Below, piece after piece: positions 5,898 through 7,176 of a stretch of 7,176 nt of DNA. Where the stretch lies: contig JAFNZQ010000210.1 of NCBI GenBank assembly GCA_017382775.1, positions 1 through 7,176 of the forward strand, read 5' to 3'. The stretch's first letter is position 1. Every line of letters starts with the position of its first letter. A model generated the notes under the pieces. That model was given only the letters and a program-made list of their open reading frames with translations, searched no databases and had not been told where the DNA came from. The DNA comes from Spirochaetaceae bacterium (GTDB lineage Bacteria; Spirochaetota; Spirochaetia; Treponematales; Treponemataceae). A program made the position numbers and the translations under genes.

Positions 5898-7176
5898 ATT
5901 CTTTTCCTACCCGAGTTGCCAACTCTTTCAACTTCTCCTCGTTGTTAATTTCGAAGAAACTGAGAAGGTCGGCGGGCATTTTTTCGTATGGTGTAACTTC
6001 GGTGTTGTAATAATACAGGACATTGGCAAAAGCTGTGGTATAAGAAATTTTCTTGTAAGCCTCAGGTGCGTTGGCATAGTTGTGATGGAAGTGTATTGCA
6101 TTTACCACAGATTCGGGAAAATTCCAGCGTGCGGCAATCATTGAGCCGGTTTCGTCATGGTTCAATCCCGCAAGCAATTCTTCTAAAATGCGAGAGGGAA
6201 TGTTTTTGTTCTTGCAAAGGGCTTCCATCCGTTTTTGAATGTCAGGATGCAGTGACGCGAATGCAATTTTACCCATGTCGTGGAGAAGGCCGCAAACATA
6301 AACGTCCTCTTCTGCCAGTTTCAGTTTGTTTTTATACATGTGGGATAGTGTCTGCATGTAAGAAGCCACGGCGAAAGAATGATGCCAAATTTGGTGTTTG
6401 TCACTGGTGTCATCGCCCAAAACGCCAAGGGTTCCCACGGACAGGATAAGGTTGCTTATACCTTTAAGTCCCACAAGTTTAACAGCCTCGGTAATGTTGT
6501 TTACCTTGGAAGATAAACCATAGGCTGCGGAATTTACCAGTTTCAACAAGTCAGCACACAAACTGACATCTGTTCGAATGGCGTTGGCCACATCGGTGAT
6601 GGTGGATGTGGGAGAATCCACCTGTTTTTTGATGGCCAAAATGCTTTCGCGGAACTGCGGAAGGCTTTCCACATAACCGATGAGCTCTTGATACAAGGCG
6701 GAATAGTCGTTGGCGGAAGCGGAAAAAATGGGAAGTCGGAAAGAAATACGAGTTTCCTCTCCCTCAACTCGGGCGGAAAAACCATCCGGTTGCAATCCAA
6801 ATTTTTTCAGCATTATAATGAGGATGATCAATCCCAGTCCCGCACCCTCCGAATTGTCGACCAATTCGGTTAAAGGTTCGTGCACGGATTCGTAATTTTG
6901 CGCACGGGTTATTTTGTCGTGGATACGCTTGTATTCTTCCAGTACCAATTTACAGTTATTGCGAATTTCACACAGGAAAATACCGTTTTGCACTTGAAAT
7001 TTGGCAATAATGTACAAACCTTTCTTATGCATTAAATCAATGTAATGATCAATGTTGGAAAGAGTGGCTTGCTTGAATTCCGCCATCCCACTTTTATAAT
7101 CGTTGGGATTGTCCAGCTTCCAGCCATTTTCTTCAAAATAAACTCGCTTAGTGTTTGCCTTTTTGGCATTGGTAAG
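5872..7176 (-). CDS. HDOD signalling protein with N-terminal GHKL ATPase-like domain, 5' end outside window
   Basis: The frame enters from the right edge and ends at TAA 5874-5872, giving 434 residues in view. An ATG at 7086 is internal: the 30 codons before it are open and read like family sequence. Residues 1-150 look like a GHKL (histidine-kinase type) ATPase: TNAKKANTK (2-10) fits the N-box, and NSEGAGLGLIIL (108-119) fits a G-box. Residues about 160-360 form an HDOD domain (LLKLVNSAAYGLSSKVNNITEAV and what follows). Unlike many HDOD domains it keeps histidine and aspartate residues in HD-type positions: HH at 265-266, HD at 299-300, H340 and HH at 364-365. There is no GYP motif and no kinase dimerisation histidine in view. 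A signalling role is likely, but input and output are unknown. It is immediately upstream of and overlapping murC. Confidence 0.82.
   Translation of the reverse strand, partial: LTNAKKANTKRVYFEENGWKLDNPNDYKSGMAEFKQATLSNIDHYIDLMHKKGLYIIAKFQVQNGIFLCEIRNNCKLVLEEYKRIHDKITRAQNYESVHEPLTELVDNSEGAGLGLIILIIMLKKFGLQPDGFSARVEGEETRISFRLPIFSASANDYSALYQELIGYVESLPQFRESILAIKKQVDSPTSTITDVANAIRTDVSLCADLLKLVNSAAYGLSSKVNNITEAVKLVGLKGISNLILSVGTLGVLGDDTSDKHQIWHHSFAVASYMQTLSHMYKNKLKLAEEDVYVCGLLHDMGKIAFASLHPDIQKRMEALCKNKNIPSRILEELLAGLNHDETGSMIAARWNFPESVVNAIHFHHNYANAPEAYKKISYTTAFANVLYYYNTEVTPYEKMPADLLSFFEINNEEKLKELATRVGKEFEREQQLR

Overview
The window looks like chromosomal DNA of a bacterium, most likely a spirochaete of the Treponema type. 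That placement is an inference. It rests on a lipoprotein signal with a loose lipobox (FFSC), a MurC with spirochaete-like motifs (GIKGTGTSALAE, FMSHTYSRT), and an HDOD protein whose N-terminal half resembles a histidine-kinase-type ATPase, a layout I associate with treponemes. Promoters are of the ordinary housekeeping sigma type, and four of them have exactly 17 bp between the -35 and -10 boxes.

Layout from left to right. Bases 1 to about 130 read on the plus strand as a piece of a calcineurin-like metallophosphoesterase (GNHD motif). It runs directly into the 3' end of a minus-strand amino-acid ABC transporter binding lipoprotein (to 885). Neither gene is complete at this junction, so it is a real rearrangement or an assembly chimera. 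Next comes sfsA on the minus strand (957-1706). It is divergent from a secreted M23 metallopeptidase gene on the plus strand (1804-2718), whose promoter places the transcript start at or next to its ATG. Bases 2719-3002 hold no protein gene. They contain the peptidase terminator with a direct repeat, a consensus promoter followed about 80 bases later by a perfect intrinsic terminator (a probable small RNA), and the fumC promoter. fumC, class II fumarase, occupies 3003-4382 on the plus strand. A hairpin separates it from convergent murC (4422-5897, minus), which overlaps by 26 bases the end of an HDOD signalling gene that enters from the right edge (5872-7176, minus).

The genes do not form one pathway. 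The M23 peptidase and MurC both act on peptidoglycan (remodelling and precursor synthesis), the binding protein serves amino-acid uptake, and fumC belongs to central carbon metabolism. The HDOD protein and MurC are probably co-transcribed and translationally coupled. The parts most worth a second look are the putative small RNA at 2819-2900 with its CTCC loop, the leaderless or very short leaders, and the gene junction near base 130. No tRNA, rRNA, CRISPR array or insertion sequence was seen.
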